A DNA stretch of 64,000 nucleotides from the NCBI RefSeq assembly GCF_010093815.1, contig NW_022985564.1, forward strand, positions 225,530-289,529. The letters are read 5' to 3'. Below are positions 61,850 through 64,000 of the stretch, one piece after another (position 1 is the stretch's first letter; every line of letters starts with the position of its first letter). The translations under genes and the position numbers were made by a program. This DNA comes from Pseudovirgaria hyperparasitica (Eukaryota; Ascomycota; Dothideomycetes; Acrospermales; Acrospermaceae). The notes under the pieces are model-generated. The model was not told the DNA's origin, made no database searches, and was given only the letters and a program-made list of their open reading frames with translations.

Positions 61850-62470
61850 CCTTAATACACTTATAGTATATTAAACCGTAGTTCGCCGTTTTCCTATAGT
61901 ATAAACCGTAACCACGTTTAGTATCCTCGGCGACCTAGGCCTTATTATTAGTAGGCTAGGGTTTAGAGCGAATATTAAGGTCCTAAAAGGACCTAGAGTA
62001 ACTAAATTAGTCTATATTAGACCGGAAGGAAGAGCGGCGAGGCGGCGGCGTGGGTAAGCGCAAGGGCTCGTGATTATTATCTATAACGAGATCTTCTTTA
62101 TCCTCTAGAGGAGGTAGAGTAGATAGCGTGCGCTTTAGAGCGAGAGGAGAACCTACGACCACTTTATCCATAAGTTTAGTACTAGGATTACCTAGATTAG
62201 AGCGACTAGTAGCCATATTAGTGGTAGAGGCAGTAGTAGCAGCAGCCCTAGCTACTCTCTTCTCCGACTTAGAGCGCGCCTTCGTGCTACCGCGATGGGT
62301 AGACTTCTTAGCCGGCGTAGCCGGGGAGGAGGCGATACCTTTAGAGCGAGTCTTACGAGAGAAGGAGGTAGGCTTAGAGATAGAACTAGTATTAGATATC
62401 TATATATACACGTTAGCTAGAGATCTAAGGAAGGAATATTCGTCTACCCTTAACGGCGATTAACGAAGCT
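61850..62470 (-). pseudogene. Antisense ORF candidate in the 3' region of C
   Basis: On the strand opposite to C gag-pol, a frame from about 62,400 downwards is open for about 130 codons and then reads through a few TAG-type stops: Ser/Lys-rich, disordered start ('PAKKSTHRGSTKARSKSEK'), then 'MATSRSNLGNPSTKLMDKV', 'LRLPTPPPRRSS' and 'YYRKTANYGLIYYKCIKGH'. The composition looks like a real nuclear or nucleic-acid-binding protein. A competing sense frame exists on the plus strand (62,128-62,463), so coding is not proven. No domain recognised. Confidence 0.4.
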
Positions 62471-62878
62471 AAATTAGTAACCGTAATAACGTAAATAGGT
62501 TACATAGGACCGGTTCTAATAAGAATAGACCACTATAGACCCTTCTAAACCTAAACTAGAGAAGATAGTATATGAATTAACGACTTACCTTAAGAGCGAG
62601 GTGGATATACTAGAGAATAAAATCAAAGGCGAGCGAAGCTAAATATATGCTCGACCAAAGTAGTAATCACGTATTCTAGGTAGTAGCCATAAAGCAAGGG
62701 ATAAGCGCGTGCATAAACTAATAAAAGTAAACTAGAATCTCGAGTTCACCTATATTAAGGATGGTTATAACGTTATAAGAACTTAGTCACGGATATATAG
62801 GTACACGATAGATTATAGAGACTTAGGATTATATATACTTAAGTACTTTAGGGCGAAGCATAAAAAGAAGAAGAATAT

Positions 62879-63116
62879 TATTAGGACGGGAACCATAACG
62901 GACCTATATAAACTATTCTAATCCATGTAGCCACGTAGTAGCTAGAGCTAGGTTAAGTTAGCTAAGTTAAGTGAGGTTACTATATAAGTAGACCGCACAA
63001 ACCAATTTCTACTCATTAGGAATCAACCTTGTATAAGAGTAAGATTACTCTATAAATACATTCCTATGTCTCTCTATGAACTGTTAGACTACTATCCTAC
63101 GTCTTTACTCTTTACA
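62879..63116 (+). repeat. C 3' LTR (238 bp)
   Basis: Starts TATTAGGACGGGAACC and ends CTCTTTACA, followed by TSD TAGAG and resumption of A3. Confidence 0.9.
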
Positions 63117-63778
63117 TAGAGTAAATTAGTATATTATTAAGATAAACTATATAAATCACGTTAAGTAATTCTATAAGTATAGTATTAATATATTCTTAAA
63201 ACGCTTCTAGTGTATTTATTAGCCCGAATAGTATAATAGTATACTTAAAATAACTATATCTAGTCCGAAATATGGTTTTCTACTTATCTCTATAATAAAT
63301 TTAAAGTCGGTAATATATATCTTATAAATCTAGCTTTATAAAGTACTTTACCTTTATTAATTAGTCTAAAGATTTACTAACTAGCGGTAATAGATAATAA
63401 TTCTTCTTAGTTACTATATTTAGTATCTAATAGTTAATATATAGACGTAAACTTCCGTCTTTCTTCTTTATAAAGAGAATAGATACGCTAGCTAATAATA
63501 TACTATAATATATCTAGTCTCTTCTAAGGTATTCTTCGATATATTTATAAAGAACTTTAAGTTCTAGTCTTAAAAGTAGATAAAGTAGGCTATACGGGAT
63601 ATCTACTCCCTCTTTAAGCTTAATCTTTAGCTTATACGGCCCGTGGTTAGAGAGAAGTAATATATCTCCTACTAAAAATATATCTATATACTATGAATAT
63701 ATATTAGGTAGCGTGTCTTTACCCTAATTATTACTATTATTCTTATCTTTATTAATAATTAATAAGGATATAAGATAG

Positions 63779-64000
63779 TGTGGTGAGCCATCGCTACGTG
63801 TGTCCCTTGAGTAAATGGCTGTGTTCCTAGTATAGTAGTCGCGACGAACTCACAAGTATCTCTCCCAGGTATTATAAGTTCTCTTTGAACGCACGACTTC
63901 TTATTAGTTCTCTTTTACGATAGGACGGGTCTATACAATACTCTCAATCAATTCTTCAATAGCTAAGCCTAATAATCAATACCTATAGAGGCCCATGAAC
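63779..64000 (-). mobile_element. Family-B LTR (truncated by window end), almost free of RIP
   Basis: The reverse complement of the B LTR, from its CCACA end inwards: TGTGGTGAGCCATCGC... to ...GGCCCATGAAC. It includes the 45-bp segment missing from the solo LTR at 47416. It retains TpG and CpA at nearly all sites changed in the 21272 copy. Whether it is a solo LTR or the edge of a complete B element in minus orientation lies outside the window. It interrupts A3 after ...AAGATAG. Confidence 0.85.

Larger units (their letters stand above)
55074..63116 (+). mobile_element. Ty3/gypsy chromovirus, family C, complete copy (8,043 bp)
   Basis: 5' LTR 55074-55311 and 3' LTR 62879-63116 (238 bp each; TGTTAGGAC...CTTTACA), TSD TAGAG at 55069-55073 and 63117-63121; the empty site is in A2 at 39950-39954. 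A polypurine tract (AAAAAGAAGAAGAA) lies at 62862-62875. Inside: gag, protease, RT, RNase H, integrase and chromodomain (to about 60,410), then 2.4 kb before the 3' LTR that holds an antisense ORF candidate. C is nested in A3 and is therefore younger than A3. Confidence 0.92.
49376..63778 (-). mobile_element. Ty3/gypsy chromovirus, family A, copy A3 (split, 5' end outside window)
   Basis: 3' LTR 49376-49603; body pieces 49376-50426, 51551-55073 (with a 130-N gap) and 63117-63778, colinear with A2 35327-40611. Interrupted by a truncated LINE, by element C and, at 63779, by a family-B LTR. The expected 5-bp TSD is GATAT (49371-49375); its partner and the 5' LTR lie outside. RIP-mutated at least as strongly as A1. 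Confidence 0.9.

Overview
The window comes from a filamentous ascomycete, most likely a Dothideomycete/Pleosporales-type fungus; this is inferred from gene content, short 47-102 bp spliceosomal introns and a sharply two-part base composition. Positions 1 to about 18,650 are a compact, gene-rich segment with seven genes. From about 18,690 to the end (45 kb) the DNA is very TpA-rich, CpA/TpG-poor and still CpG-containing. This is the signature of repeat-induced point mutation (RIP), and the stretch consists entirely of nested, dead retrotransposons.

Gene segment, left to right: the 3'-truncated tRNA nucleotidyltransferase CCA1 (-); TRS85/TRAPPC8 (+), divergent from CCA1; a secreted PL4 rhamnogalacturonan lyase (-); the mitochondrial RNA helicase SUV3 (-); the exocytosis SM protein SEC1 (+, six exons); a flavin amine oxidase (-); and a succinate-semialdehyde-dehydrogenase-like ALDH (+). 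The last two share one divergent promoter region and could act in sequence in amine/GABA breakdown. The others are housekeeping genes, apart from the pectin-degrading lyase, which points to a plant-associated or saprotrophic lifestyle.

Retrotransposon segment: it can be resolved to the base from LTRs and target-site duplications (TSDs). Family A is a Ty3/gypsy chromovirus with 228-bp LTRs and 5-bp TSDs. Copy A1 (20113-46266, +, TSD ATTAG) was split by element B at a CTAG site (21272-32648) and by a second copy, A2, in the opposite orientation (35327-42710, TSD GTCAT). Removing both insertions leaves A1 at exactly 7,384 bp, the same length as A2. Copy A3 (49376 to beyond the window, -) was split by a truncated LINE (50427-51550), by gypsy chromovirus C (55074-63116, TSD TAGAG) and by a family-B LTR that runs off the right edge. 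A solo B LTR (47416-47742) and a 140-bp mini solo LTR (19896-20035) lie in older, unidentified decayed DNA, and A3 itself sits in the ORF1 of another LINE.

Element B carries, beyond gag-pol, a further sense-strand ORF relic of roughly 1,000 codons between pol and the 3' LTR that I do not recognise. Elements A and C carry possible antisense ORFs in the same position. Nearly all in-frame stops are TAG/TAA, as CpA-to-TpA mutation predicts, and the reverse-transcriptase YxDD motif has been lost by the same base change in A, B and C. Two N gaps (32524-32533, 52259-52388) appear undersized compared with sister copies.
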